Positions 53,136 to 61,127 of a stretch of 64,000 nucleotides of DNA are shown piece after piece (the first letter of the stretch is position 1; each line of letters starts with the position of its first letter). Under the pieces are notes generated by a model. That model saw only the letters and a list, made by a program, of their open reading frames with translations, ran no database searches and was not told where the DNA came from. The DNA is taken from contig JADDQE010000263.1 in the NCBI GenBank assembly GCA_016781525.1, positions 1 to 64,000 of the forward strand. The letters run 5' to 3'. A program made the translations under genes and the position numbers. The stretch comes from a bacterium. Its GTDB lineage: Bacteria > Chloroflexota > Chloroflexia > Chloroflexales > Kallotenuaceae.

Positions 53136-54971
53136 TCAGGTCCCCAGCTCGCGCAGGTTGTCCCACAAGATATACGCGCCGGAAATGAGCACGGCCAGGA
53201 TGACCAGCGGCCAGAAAAACTCGTAGAGCAGCACAATCGTCGAGACCAGAGTCAGGCCGATTGTGACGCGGGTGACGAGCTGGATGAGCCTCCCGCGAAA
53301 GCCGGCCTCAAGGAACACGAGCAAGCTGAAGCTCGCGATTAAGCCCCACAGAACGTACTGTCTGGCGAAGAGCATCAAGCCTACGAAGCCAAGCAGCATC
53401 ACCCCCACGCTGAGTGCCGCCCAAGTTTCCGCGACACGGCTCAGGCGCAGGTGCGTATGCGGGGCAGGTTGACGTGGACGTTGGAGATGGTCGCGGGCTT
53501 GAACCGACGATCCCGTCTCGAGGCATTTGCCATAGCGCTGCAGCGCTTCGGCTAGCGCTTGGTCAGAGGACGCCTGTGCTCGGAGCTGCGCCAGCTCGCG
53601 TGCGAGCTGACTGATGCGCGTCTGGTGGCTCCGGAAGAGCGTGTTTAGGTGATATTGCCCGCGCATCGCCGCGGCTTCCAGGCCCAAGGCTTGCAGCTCA
53701 CGGTGCTTGGTCTCGATCTGCTGCTGCACTTCGGACTGCCGCTGCATTACCTCCGCTTGCTGTGCCGCCAGTAGCGGTAGGGCGTATGGCTTTGGGGCAA
53801 CCTTGTCCAAGCCTGACCAGCCGACGGGGTCGTACCAGGAGCGGCGAACGGTACCGTTGCGGTTGTACATCGGGCCGGCCGGTGCATCTTCTCCCGCGAA
53901 CGGGTCGCGGGTGTACAAGCCCCATAGTCCACGGAAATCTGTTAACCATGGCAGCGGCGGCTCGAGCAGGACACATCTGGCCCACTCGTTCTTCTGGCCC
54001 GTACCGATCATGTAGCCATCGCCGCGGGCATAGTCGACAAAGGGAATGCGGAAGATGCTAGAGGCCCGCTCCCGAACAGCCGAGCGCGGCTCGGTCCGGT
54101 ATTGCCGCAGCTGTTGGTGCCAAAAGGATTGCATTCTATCGGTGATGCGGGCGATCGGCATCAAAAACCGAATCTCTAGCTCGGTTAAGTATTCGCCGCG
54201 TGCGAAGTAGCTGGCATGTGAGCCCGCTGCCACGTAGATCACCGGGTGGTTGCCGACCTTCTCTACCTCGGGATCGTCCCAGCGCCGTCGCAGATTGTCC
54301 CCGGCGTAGTCGTGGGCGGCGTAAGCGACCCACTCGGGCTGTACCTCACCTGATTGCGCCTCCGACAAGTACACACAAATCATCTCCCAATCGGCCTCGT
54401 GATCGTTCGCGCCGAAAAATCCCGAGCGCCAATTATTGAACGCATACAAGAACCAGTACTGCAACACGATCCAGCCGTTTTCGCGCACGACCCGGCCGTA
54501 GTACTGATAGCCAGGGTGCTCCTCGACGATGCGACGATAGGCGATGGCGGCGGCGGCTGCCCGATCGCCCGGCACTCGGCCGCGGGCTAGCAGCGTGATC
54601 GAGAAGATGGCGTCGACGATGCGCGAAACGTAGCCAACCCGTGCGAGGCGACCGCGCCCGGCGCGAAAGGTATCACCTCGCCGCTGATGCTTCTGCAACG
54701 CGTACAATGCGAGTTGTCCGGCGGTTAATGGATCGGTAAACTTGAGGAAGAAACGCGCGCCAGGTGACTGATTTGCAGTCGCCTGCAAGCGGTCGAGCGA
54801 TAATTGCCCTTCCGGAACAAGGCAGCTTGGATGACCACCCGGTGACCAAGTCCACAGGCTAGAGGCGGCAACATAGTGTTCGACAGCGATCGGAAAAAAC
54901 TGCTCCCCCTGAGTAAAGCGCATCACCGGCTCGAAGCGGCGCAGGAGCTGGACCTGCTGCTCACGATTCAT
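53136..54971 (-). CDS. Vps62-like domain membrane protein
   Basis: 611 residues from the ATG with GGAGG six bases ahead; it overlaps the upstream gene by 11 bases. A large soluble part holds NDHEADWEMICVYLS, AYAAHDYAGDNLRRRWDDP and VGNHPVIYVAAGSHASYFA, which match the core of Vps62-type proteins (D-WE, V.V.HP.vYvA.GSHA.Y). A coiled-coil region (about 395-500) follows and four or five C-terminal membrane spans (AALSVGVMLLGFVGLMLFA; WPLVILAVLISGAYILWDNL). Bacterial function unknown. The call to this family is from the motif only. Confidence 0.65.
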   Translation of the reverse strand: MNREQQVQLLRRFEPVMRFTQGEQFFPIAVEHYVAASSLWTWSPGGHPSCLVPEGQLSLDRLQATANQSPGARFFLKFTDPLTAGQLALYALQKHQRRGDTFRAGRGRLARVGYVSRIVDAIFSITLLARGRVPGDRAAAAAIAYRRIVEEHPGYQYYGRVVRENGWIVLQYWFLYAFNNWRSGFFGANDHEADWEMICVYLSEAQSGEVQPEWVAYAAHDYAGDNLRRRWDDPEVEKVGNHPVIYVAAGSHASYFARGEYLTELEIRFLMPIARITDRMQSFWHQQLRQYRTEPRSAVRERASSIFRIPFVDYARGDGYMIGTGQKNEWARCVLLEPPLPWLTDFRGLWGLYTRDPFAGEDAPAGPMYNRNGTVRRSWYDPVGWSGLDKVAPKPYALPLLAAQQAEVMQRQSEVQQQIETKHRELQALGLEAAAMRGQYHLNTLFRSHQTRISQLARELAQLRAQASSDQALAEALQRYGKCLETGSSVQARDHLQRPRQPAPHTHLRLSRVAETWAALSVGVMLLGFVGLMLFARQYVLWGLIASFSLLVFLEAGFRGRLIQLVTRVTIGLTLVSTIVLLYEFFWPLVILAVLISGAYILWDNLRELGT

Positions 54972-55449
54972 CCAGAGCCTCCAAGCTTCTTTCGGCCCTG
55001 GAGAATGGTGCGGCCTGAAATGCAACGCGAACCTCCAAGGAATTGAGATATAGGACCGTGATGATGGAGCAGAGCATCAGCGGGTAGATATATTGCGGGC
55101 GCTGCTGCGCGTACAACTGGAGGCACGTCAGTAGTATGCTAGCTTGGACGAGCATCGCTAGCAGCCAGGCGAAGCGAAGCCGAATCAGCAGCCCGAGGGC
55201 TGCCATGAGCGCTGCAAGGCCAATCGGTCCGAACACGCCGCTCAAATAAAGCAGATCGGTGGCCCGCGGGAATACGCCCTGATTACTGATGAGCTGCGCC
55301 CCGCTGAACCATCCGCTGGACCCGAGGCTCAGCCCGAGCAAGGCGACACCTTCGACGATCAGCAGCACGATAATGACGCGTAGTGGCCATGGGCGAACCA
55401 GCCCACGGACTCGTGCGCCCCTACGGATTGTTTGATCGACGTCGTTCAC
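54961..55449 (-). CDS. Small four-span membrane protein, function unknown
   Basis: 162 residues from a GTG. Four spans: LRVIIVLLIVEGVALLGLSL, LLYLSGVFGPIGLAALMAAL, AWLLAMLVQASILLTCLQLY and IYPLMLCSIITVLYLNSL, with a charged N-terminus and tail. No family recognised; many integral membrane proteins have this pattern. Its stop overlaps the start of the Vps62-like gene by 11 bases, so the two are translated together and may form a complex. No clear ribosome site is seen before the GTG. Confidence 0.6.
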   Translation of the reverse strand: MNDVDQTIRRGARVRGLVRPWPLRVIIVLLIVEGVALLGLSLGSSGWFSGAQLISNQGVFPRATDLLYLSGVFGPIGLAALMAALGLLIRLRFAWLLAMLVQASILLTCLQLYAQQRPQYIYPLMLCSIITVLYLNSLEVRVAFQAAPFSRAERSLEALDES

Positions 55450-55657
55450 ATACGGACTCGCTCGTGTCGTGCTGCTTCCTTACCCTTATAGGAGCTCTAT
55501 TATCGGGTTGTTTCACAACCTCGGCAAATTGCCCAAGCCCTTGTTGGCGACATGACCAGCGTTCTAGCGTACTTCGCGTTGGTTGCTTCAGTCGTTGTAT
55601 GATACCGCCGTGTTCATCGCACTGCGTCCTGATATAGTGTTGCGAGAGGGTGGGATC

Positions 55658-56623
55658 ATGCTTAAGTTCGTCTTTCTACCGCCAGCCAGCGAGGTTATTC
55701 ATACCTGGGCCGGCCAGCTGGCGGCTTCTGTTCCGGAGCTGTCGGTGGTCGTCGCTGAGACTGAGGTTGACGCGGAGCGCGAAATTGTTGCAGCCGATGC
55801 GGCCTATGGTAGCTTGCCCGCCAATGTGCTTAAGCGGGCCGAGCGGCTCCGCTGGCTTCAAGCTCCGGCCGCCGCCCCGCTCGCCGGCTACTACTATCCC
55901 GAGCTGGTGGAGCATCCGCTCATCGTGACGAACTTTCGGGGGATTTATAACGACCACATTGCCGCCCACATCATGGCGTTCGTGTTGGCCTTCGCGCGTG
56001 GACTGCACCGCTATGTTCCTCAGCAGCTCCGTGGAGCATGGGAACCGGGGCCGCCAAATTCTGGTGTGATCCATCTACCCGAGTCGACTGCACTGGTGAT
56101 TGGAGTAGGCGGCATCGGCAGTGAAGCAGCTCGGTTGCTTGCGGCTTTCGGCGTTCGCGTCCTAGGCATCGACGCACGCGAGACCGGGCCGATACCGTAT
56201 GTCCAGGCGCTTTACCCGCCGCATGCGCTGGATGAGCTCCTGCCTCACGCCGACTGGGTCATCATGACAGTGCCGCATACGCCCGCGACGGAGGGGCTGC
56301 TACACGCGCAGCGGTTTCGCCGGATGAAATCCTCGGCGTTTCTGATTAATATCGGCCGCGGCATGACCGTAAAGCTGGCCGACTTAGATGCAGCGCTGCG
56401 GCAGGGCGTGATCGCCGGGGCGGGCCTTGACGTTTTTGAAGTCGAGCCATTGCCCGCCGAACATCCGCTTTGGTCGGCGCCAAATGTGCTGTTGACGCCA
56501 CACGTCGCCGGTTACGGCCCGTATCTGGACGAGCGGCGCATGGCGGTCCTGCTTGATAATGCGCAGCGCTTTGTGCGCGGAGAGTCGCTGCGGAACGTGG
56601 TCGATAAGCAGGCCTGGTTCTGA
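55658..56623 (+). CDS. D-2-hydroxyacid dehydrogenase family protein
   Basis: 321 residues from ATG with GAGGG and GGGA close upstream. NAD-binding fold TALVIGVGGIGSEAARLLAA with FGVRVLGIDARETG, catalytic-side VIMTVPHTPATEGLLHAQRF, NIGRGMTVKLADLDAALRQG, AGLDVFEVEPLPAEHPLWS and TPHVAGYGP with the His. R, E and H residues of the family are in place. These enzymes reduce 2-ketoacids (glyoxylate, hydroxypyruvate) or phosphite; the substrate is not determinable. A similar start in the same frame 25 codons upstream has no site. Confidence 0.93.
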   Translation: MLKFVFLPPASEVIHTWAGQLAASVPELSVVVAETEVDAEREIVAADAAYGSLPANVLKRAERLRWLQAPAAAPLAGYYYPELVEHPLIVTNFRGIYNDHIAAHIMAFVLAFARGLHRYVPQQLRGAWEPGPPNSGVIHLPESTALVIGVGGIGSEAARLLAAFGVRVLGIDARETGPIPYVQALYPPHALDELLPHADWVIMTVPHTPATEGLLHAQRFRRMKSSAFLINIGRGMTVKLADLDAALRQGVIAGAGLDVFEVEPLPAEHPLWSAPNVLLTPHVAGYGPYLDERRMAVLLDNAQRFVRGESLRNVVDKQAWF

Positions 56624-56722
56624 ACCCTTCCTGCGTAGTGTTGATGCAGGGTAAGCTCAGCTGTGGGTCTTGAGCGACCGCGTGGCTAGGCTGCTCTCAT
56701 CGTTGTATCTGATGCACTGCGC

Positions 56723-57218
56723 CTACGGCTCGAGTTTTTTGTACATATACCATTCGTCGGGTTGGTCGTGTTCGGGCTGGTGCACGAACTGCTGCCGCTC
56801 GTAAAAACGCTTGCCGGTCTCCTTCGCCGCGTGCACATAGCAGCCGTATTCGGCAATGCCCTGCGCTTTGAGCCACGCCTCGCCATGCTGCAGCAGTGTT
56901 CGCCCGACGCCTCGCCCTATGTAGGCTGGCAGCAGATAAATCCGCATCAGTCGCGCTCCCTGCGGCGTGAGGGCTATCTGGGAAAACCCGACGATTTGCC
57001 TACCGTCGAGCGCGACCTCAAAAAAGGTTTGGCCCGGCTCAACCTTGGCAATCTCCACCGAAAGTCGATCGGGTGCGTAGTTGAACTGTACGAACTGGTC
57101 GATAAAGGTTGCGTCAAAGATGCGGCCGTAGGTCCAGTGCCAGGCCGTTAGCGCGACCGCCTGGAGGGGTTCAACATCGGCGGTATGTAGTGTGCGGTAT
57201 GTATGTGATAGCGCTCAT
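56723..57218 (-). pseudogene. GNAT acetyltransferase gene broken by a 4-bp duplication
   Basis: From ATG 57218, with AGAGGA six bases upstream, five codons (MSAITY) lead into TACATACATAC. Removing one four-base copy (TATG read on the plus strand at 57198-57205) joins this to a long frame, RTLHTADVEPLQAVALTAW, then LSVEIAKVEPGQTFFEVALD and the acetyl-CoA loop LPAYIGRGVGRTLLQHGEAW to the stop. Together about 160 residues, a normal GNAT length. As written, only the internal ATG at 57058 gives a 111-residue protein without its N-terminal third. Slippage-prone, so phase variation, recent mutation or sequencing error are all open. Confidence 0.7.
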
Positions 57219-57375
57219 CGTATTCCTCTGTTATAGAAGCCGAACGTTAACACAACCGATCGACGATCCGGCCTCCGACAAGTGAGTCACCGTCCATCGA
57301 CCCTACATCACCCTCGTGGAGCAGGTTGTGCTACGCAATGCCCATATCCCGCTGGTGAAAAGTAAGGAGAATGCG

Positions 57376-58389
57376 ATGCCCCCACAAATTGTATCGCGGC
57401 CCGATCCTGAGCTGAAGGCTCGCATTGTACGACGGATTCCTTTGCTCTATGACGACGAGCCCAATCCTGAGATGGAGCGTCCACCATACGTCCGCGCTGG
57501 CTCAAGCTTGACATACTTTCATGATTACATTGTTGTCATTCAGGATAATGCAAACTATGCAGCGCTGATTACGCTTGATACCGGACGGGCGCGGTCGCTG
57601 GCGCTGCCCGCAGGGCCGGAAGGCGACCGCGTCTTCGACAAGGACCACGGTAACATAGAGCGAAAGTTTGATCTCGAGGCCTGCGTCGTTGTGCCGGCTG
57701 AGGGTGAAGATTTCCTCGTCGTCTTCGGTTCCGGCTCGCAACCAGAACGCGAGCGAATCGTCGTGATTCGCTGGCCTGATCACGGCGATCCTGAAGCAAA
57801 GCTATTCGACGCATCGCCATTCTACGCCGTGCTCCGATCGGTCCACGATTTCTCGGGGAGTGAGCTCAATGTCGAGGGTGCAATTTACCTCGGCGATGAC
57901 CAAATCCGGCTGTTTGAGCGCGGCAATGGGCAGCCGCACGATGGCTTGCAGCCTGTCGATGCCACGGGTGACATTTCGTGGTCGGCCTTGTGGAAGCATC
58001 TCCAGAACCCGACGCAGCCACCTCCCACCGTAGACAATATCGTGCAGTACCAGCTGGGAAAGCTCGACGACCAGCCCCTTAACTTTTCGGATGCCGAGGC
58101 CGTCGACGGTGTCGTGTTGTACTCGGCGTCAGCCGAAGAGTCGCACGGCAGCGGACAAGACGGTGCTATCGGCGGCTCCGTCTTGGGCGTCATCGACTCC
58201 CAAGGCGCACGCTGGACGCGCCTCATCACCGAGGACCACAGCGATTTTAAGGAGAAGATCGAGGGGCTTAGCGTTGGCTTCGGCGATCGGCAGCGTGCAT
58301 TCTTTGTGGTCGATGACGATAAGGACGAGCCCTCGGCCATGTTCGAGGTCGAGCTAGCCGGGCCCTGGTTCCGCGGTGCCTCGACGTGA
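57376..58389 (+). CDS. Uncharacterised beta-rich protein (DUF6929-like)
   Basis: 337 residues with AAGGAG six bases before the ATG. No signal peptide or membrane span. The sequence is built of short beta strands: LTYFHDYIVVIQDNANYAAL, ITLDTGRARSLALPAGPEGD, FLVVFGSGSQPERERIVVIR, LNVEGAIYLGDDQIRLFERG and SDFKEKIEGLSVGFGDRQRA, like a beta-propeller of phytase/esterase type. A conserved E in the DLEACVV and NVEGAIY positions would fit metal sites. Role unknown. Transcribed toward the SDR pair. Confidence 0.6.
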   Translation: MPPQIVSRPDPELKARIVRRIPLLYDDEPNPEMERPPYVRAGSSLTYFHDYIVVIQDNANYAALITLDTGRARSLALPAGPEGDRVFDKDHGNIERKFDLEACVVVPAEGEDFLVVFGSGSQPERERIVVIRWPDHGDPEAKLFDASPFYAVLRSVHDFSGSELNVEGAIYLGDDQIRLFERGNGQPHDGLQPVDATGDISWSALWKHLQNPTQPPPTVDNIVQYQLGKLDDQPLNFSDAEAVDGVVLYSASAEESHGSGQDGAIGGSVLGVIDSQGARWTRLITEDHSDFKEKIEGLSVGFGDRQRAFFVVDDDKDEPSAMFEVELAGPWFRGAST

Positions 58390-58471
58390 TGTCGTTGTAG
58401 CTCTGCCGCGGTCGTAGTATCGGCCAGAAAAGCTCCGGCCCAGCGCACAGCACGACGATCGATAACTTAGG

Positions 58472-58711
58472 CTATTGTCTCTGTTGCCCGCCGGCGTCGT
58501 CGATCGGCGTCCTCTCGGGCTGCTGAAGTCCCGCGCTAAATTCAGCGACGAGCTCCAAGTGATCATCGGTCAGCGGTTCGCCCAGCGCCTGCTCCAATTG
58601 TGCAAGAGTGGCCACACGGTCGTGTCCACACAGCTCGACCATGCGCCCAATCATTTCGAGGAGCGCACGTTCCGCCTGCATTTGCCCTTCGGTCGTCGTT
58701 TGGCGCAACAT
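58472..58711 (-). CDS. Small protein, function unknown
   Basis: 79 residues from an ATG directly after the SDR stop (TAG ATG), so it would be translated by coupling. Sequence: hydrophilic, helical, with RALLEMIGRMVELCGHDRVA and LAQLEQALGEPLTDDHLELV. No family recognised. Support is the tight spacing and plausible codon use; it may also be a chance frame. Confidence 0.4.
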   Translation of the reverse strand: MLRQTTTEGQMQAERALLEMIGRMVELCGHDRVATLAQLEQALGEPLTDDHLELVAEFSAGLQQPERTPIDDAGGQQRQ

Positions 58712-59473
58712 CTAACGTGCGGTCCAGCCCAAGTCGATCGTATGAACTGCTCCCGTAATTACTGCGGCACGGTCCGAGGCGAGATACAGGGCAAAGTCCG
58801 CAACTTCACGCGGCTCGATCAGGCGCTTGATCGCGGCTGGCTCCAGCATTACCCGCTCGATAACCTCATCTTCCGGAATGCCACGCGTTTGCGCCTGGTC
58901 CGCGATTTGCCGCTCGACCAACGGCGTGCGGACATATGCCGGACAGATCGCGTTAACGGTTATCCCGTGCCCGCCAACTTCGAGGGCGACCGTTTTGGTT
59001 AGCCCGAGGACTCCGTGCTTTGCGCTAATGTACGCTGATTTATAGGGGCTGGCCACTAGGCCATGCACACTTGCGACATTGATGATGCGTCCCCATTCCC
59101 TGCGTTTCATCCCCGGGACCAGGTACTTGATCAGCTGAAAGGGCGCCGTAAGCATCACTTGGATCATTTTGCTCCACGTCTCCTCGGGAAATTCGTCGAC
59201 AGGCGCAATATTCTGAAAGCCGGCGTTGTTGACGAGGATATCGACCCGACCCTGCACTTGGAGGCTGGCCTGCGCTAGCTCGCGGACCGCGGCTTGATCA
59301 GCAAGATCGGCTTGAACAAAGTGGCCGCCAATCGCATTCGCGACTTCCTGTGCTGTCGGCGTCACATCGTGCACAAGGACCGTCGCTCCCACTTCTGCCA
59401 AGGCTTCGGCTATGGCACGTCCAATGCCACTGCCTGCGCCCGTCACCAATGCAACTTTGCCCGACAACTCCAT
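58712..59473 (-). CDS. 3-Hydroxybutyrate dehydrogenase-type SDR
   Basis: 253 residues. Rossmann start ALVTGAGSGIGRAIAEALAE, NNAG in DILVNNAGFQNIAPVDEFPE, catalytic Ser/Tyr/Lys in INVASVHGLVAS and YISAKHGVLGLTK, and CPAYVRTPLVERQI, as in bacterial 3-hydroxybutyrate dehydrogenases (EC 1.1.1.30). The late HTIDLGWTAR ending (xDGGWTA in relatives) agrees. It would oxidise 3-hydroxybutyrate to acetoacetate with NAD+. No PHB genes nearby, so other substrates stay possible. Single gene with a small follower. Confidence 0.88.
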   Translation of the reverse strand: MELSGKVALVTGAGSGIGRAIAEALAEVGATVLVHDVTPTAQEVANAIGGHFVQADLADQAAVRELAQASLQVQGRVDILVNNAGFQNIAPVDEFPEETWSKMIQVMLTAPFQLIKYLVPGMKRREWGRIINVASVHGLVASPYKSAYISAKHGVLGLTKTVALEVGGHGITVNAICPAYVRTPLVERQIADQAQTRGIPEDEVIERVMLEPAAIKRLIEPREVADFALYLASDRAAVITGAVHTIDLGWTAR

Positions 59474-59867
59474 CGTCTGCTCCTTCTGGTGCTATGGCGC
59501 CTTTCGTCCTTGGCGCGTACCGGTATGCGATGACCGAGCGGCGTGTCGCGCAGCTACAGAACCCGGGCAAGCGTCCGCTAGTTCATAGCGCCCTGCGCCG
59601 CCATGCTCGTCGATCGCGGTAGTAGGCCGCGACGACAACTGCTACTGCCCTACTTTAGCAAGCCGCGCAAGCGCGACATGAGGCCCTCGCTATGAGTTTG
59701 GTGGGAGGATTGGGCGGAGACGCCAGTAGAAGGCATCGTCTGAGATGGTAAGGTAGCATGAATCGGTGCTCTGGTGTTCGCGGCCTCCCCGACTTCTCGG
59801 TAAGCTCCTGACGTCTAGCCCTGTCGCTGCCGCTACCCGGTGTTTCGGGCCGCTGTGTAACACCCTC

Positions 59868-59896
59868 TTGACAAACATCTTGGTCTGTTATACGAT
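59868..59896 (+). promoter_or_regulatory. Sigma70-type promoter (TTGACA-17-TACGAT)
   Basis: TTGACA at 59868-59873, 17 bases, TACGAT at 59891-59896 (4 of 6 match). The predicted start of transcription lies inside the palindrome that follows. It drives the small frame at 59978 and the hydrolase gene. Confidence 0.7.
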
Positions 59897-59916
59897 TTAT
59901 GCAAATATACGCATAA
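59897..59916. promoter_or_regulatory. Palindromic operator over the transcription start
   Basis: TTATGC, eight bases (AAATATAC), GCATAA. A palindrome of 6-base arms with an AT-rich centre, like sites of ArsR/SmtB-type winged helix repressors. An ArsR-type regulator is encoded 1.2 kb downstream (61128-62591). Location right after the -10 box fits repression by blocking initiation. Confidence 0.6.
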
Positions 59917-59977
59917 TGTGAAGTAATGCCGTGCGCCGACCAGACACAAACTGTGTCCTCGATGGAGGTGAATTACC

Positions 59978-60103
59978 TTGCGATTCCGGGTTGCTTTAGG
60001 ATGTGGTCATCCGAGCGTTCGCTGTGCACTATTTTTGGTAGACGACAACGGCGTTCCCCGCCGAAAGCGCTGGACGTCGCTCCCGAGCCGACGGTCAGCC
60101 TGA
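59978..60103 (+). CDS. Possible small protein (41 residues)
   Basis: TTG start with GGAGGTG ten bases ahead, a strong site for a weak start codon. It reads MRFRVALGCGHPSVRCALFL, VDDNGVPRRKRWTSL and ends at 60103, 46 bases before the hydrolase. No homology recognised. It may be a genuine peptide, or a leader whose translation affects the hydrolase. Too short for an ordinary ORF cut-off. Confidence 0.35.
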   Translation: MRFRVALGCGHPSVRCALFLVDDNGVPRRKRWTSLPSRRSA

Positions 60104-60148
60104 GTCGGGTCGATGAACGATAGGGCAGACGCCCGAAGGAGAATGACA

Positions 60149-60985
60149 GTGGCGCATCAGCAAGGTACATACGTCGGCGTGGTCGAGGTGAATGGGGCCT
60201 CCATCGCTTACGAGGTTGCAGGGGCCGGTCATCCACTTATTCTTGTGCATGCGGGCATAGCCGACCGCCAGATGTGGGACGAGCAGTTTGATATTTTCGC
60301 CCAACATTATCGGGTAATCCGCTACGACATGCGCGGGTACGGCCAGACACCAATGGTCGCCGGTCCATTTGCACATTGGCGCGACCTTCATGCGCTCCTG
60401 GTTGCTCTTGACATCAGCCGGGCCTACCTGTTGGGCTGCTCGCTTGGAGGGTCCACGGTGCTCGACTGTGCGCTCGAGTATCCTGACATGGCCGCGGCGC
60501 TTATCATAGTCGGTAGCGCACCCAGCGGCTACGGCTTCGTTGGCGAGCCGCCGCTGCAGCTGCCGGCCTTGGACGCAGCATTGAAAGCCGGCAATCTGCG
60601 TGAAGCGGCGGAGCTGGAGGTACAAATTTGGGTCGACGGCCGGCAGCGCACTCCCGATCAGGTTGAACCAAGTGTGCGGGACCGCGTGCGTGAGATGAAT
60701 ATCATCGCGCTGGGGTCAGCGCTTGCCGAGCTAGGCGAGCCGGAGCCACTTGATCCTCCAGCTCTAGGGCGTCTAGCGGAAATCTCGGCGCCAACACTGC
60801 TGGTGGTCGGGGATCTCGACGAACCAAATATTCTTGCAGCGGTTGATCAGCTGGCGTCGACGATCCCTGGTGCCAGTCGGGCAGTCATCCCGGGGACCGC
60901 CCACTTTCCTAACATGGAACGTCCGGATGAGTTTAATCAGGTTGTATCAGACTTCCTTGCAGGGCTACCGGCGTCCGCGAGGTAG
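60149..60985 (+). CDS. Alpha/beta hydrolase
   Basis: 278 residues from GTG (AAGGAG eight bases ahead; an ATG two codons earlier is too close to that site). Oxyanion loop PLILVHAGIADRQMWDEQFD with HAG in place of HGG/HGW, nucleophile YLLGCSLGGSTVLD (GxSxG), Asp in LLVVGDLDEPN and His in IPGTAHFPNMERP. C-terminal region closes with FNQVVSDFLAGL. Members are esterases, lactonases or haloperoxidase-like hydrolases; substrate unknown. It is the first clear gene behind the operator at 59897. Confidence 0.92.
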   Translation: MAHQQGTYVGVVEVNGASIAYEVAGAGHPLILVHAGIADRQMWDEQFDIFAQHYRVIRYDMRGYGQTPMVAGPFAHWRDLHALLVALDISRAYLLGCSLGGSTVLDCALEYPDMAAALIIVGSAPSGYGFVGEPPLQLPALDAALKAGNLREAAELEVQIWVDGRQRTPDQVEPSVRDRVREMNIIALGSALAELGEPEPLDPPALGRLAEISAPTLLVVGDLDEPNILAAVDQLASTIPGASRAVIPGTAHFPNMERPDEFNQVVSDFLAGLPASAR

Positions 60986-61127
60986 CCGCGGCAAGGGACA
61001 TCGGTGCTGCGCGTTGACGGCATAGGTGTGGTGGGAAGCCTTGCGCGAACGTATCGGGATTTGCTTGGGCCGGCCGCACACTATGATGTAGCAGCTTCGT
61101 GCGTTTCGGGTTGGAGGATTAATAGCT

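Larger units (their letters stand above)
59474..59977. other. Intergenic region holding promoter and operator
   Basis: No coding frame supported until 59978. The right part holds a promoter (59868-59896) and a palindrome (59897-59916), listed separately. The left 390 bases show nothing. Confidence 0.4.
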
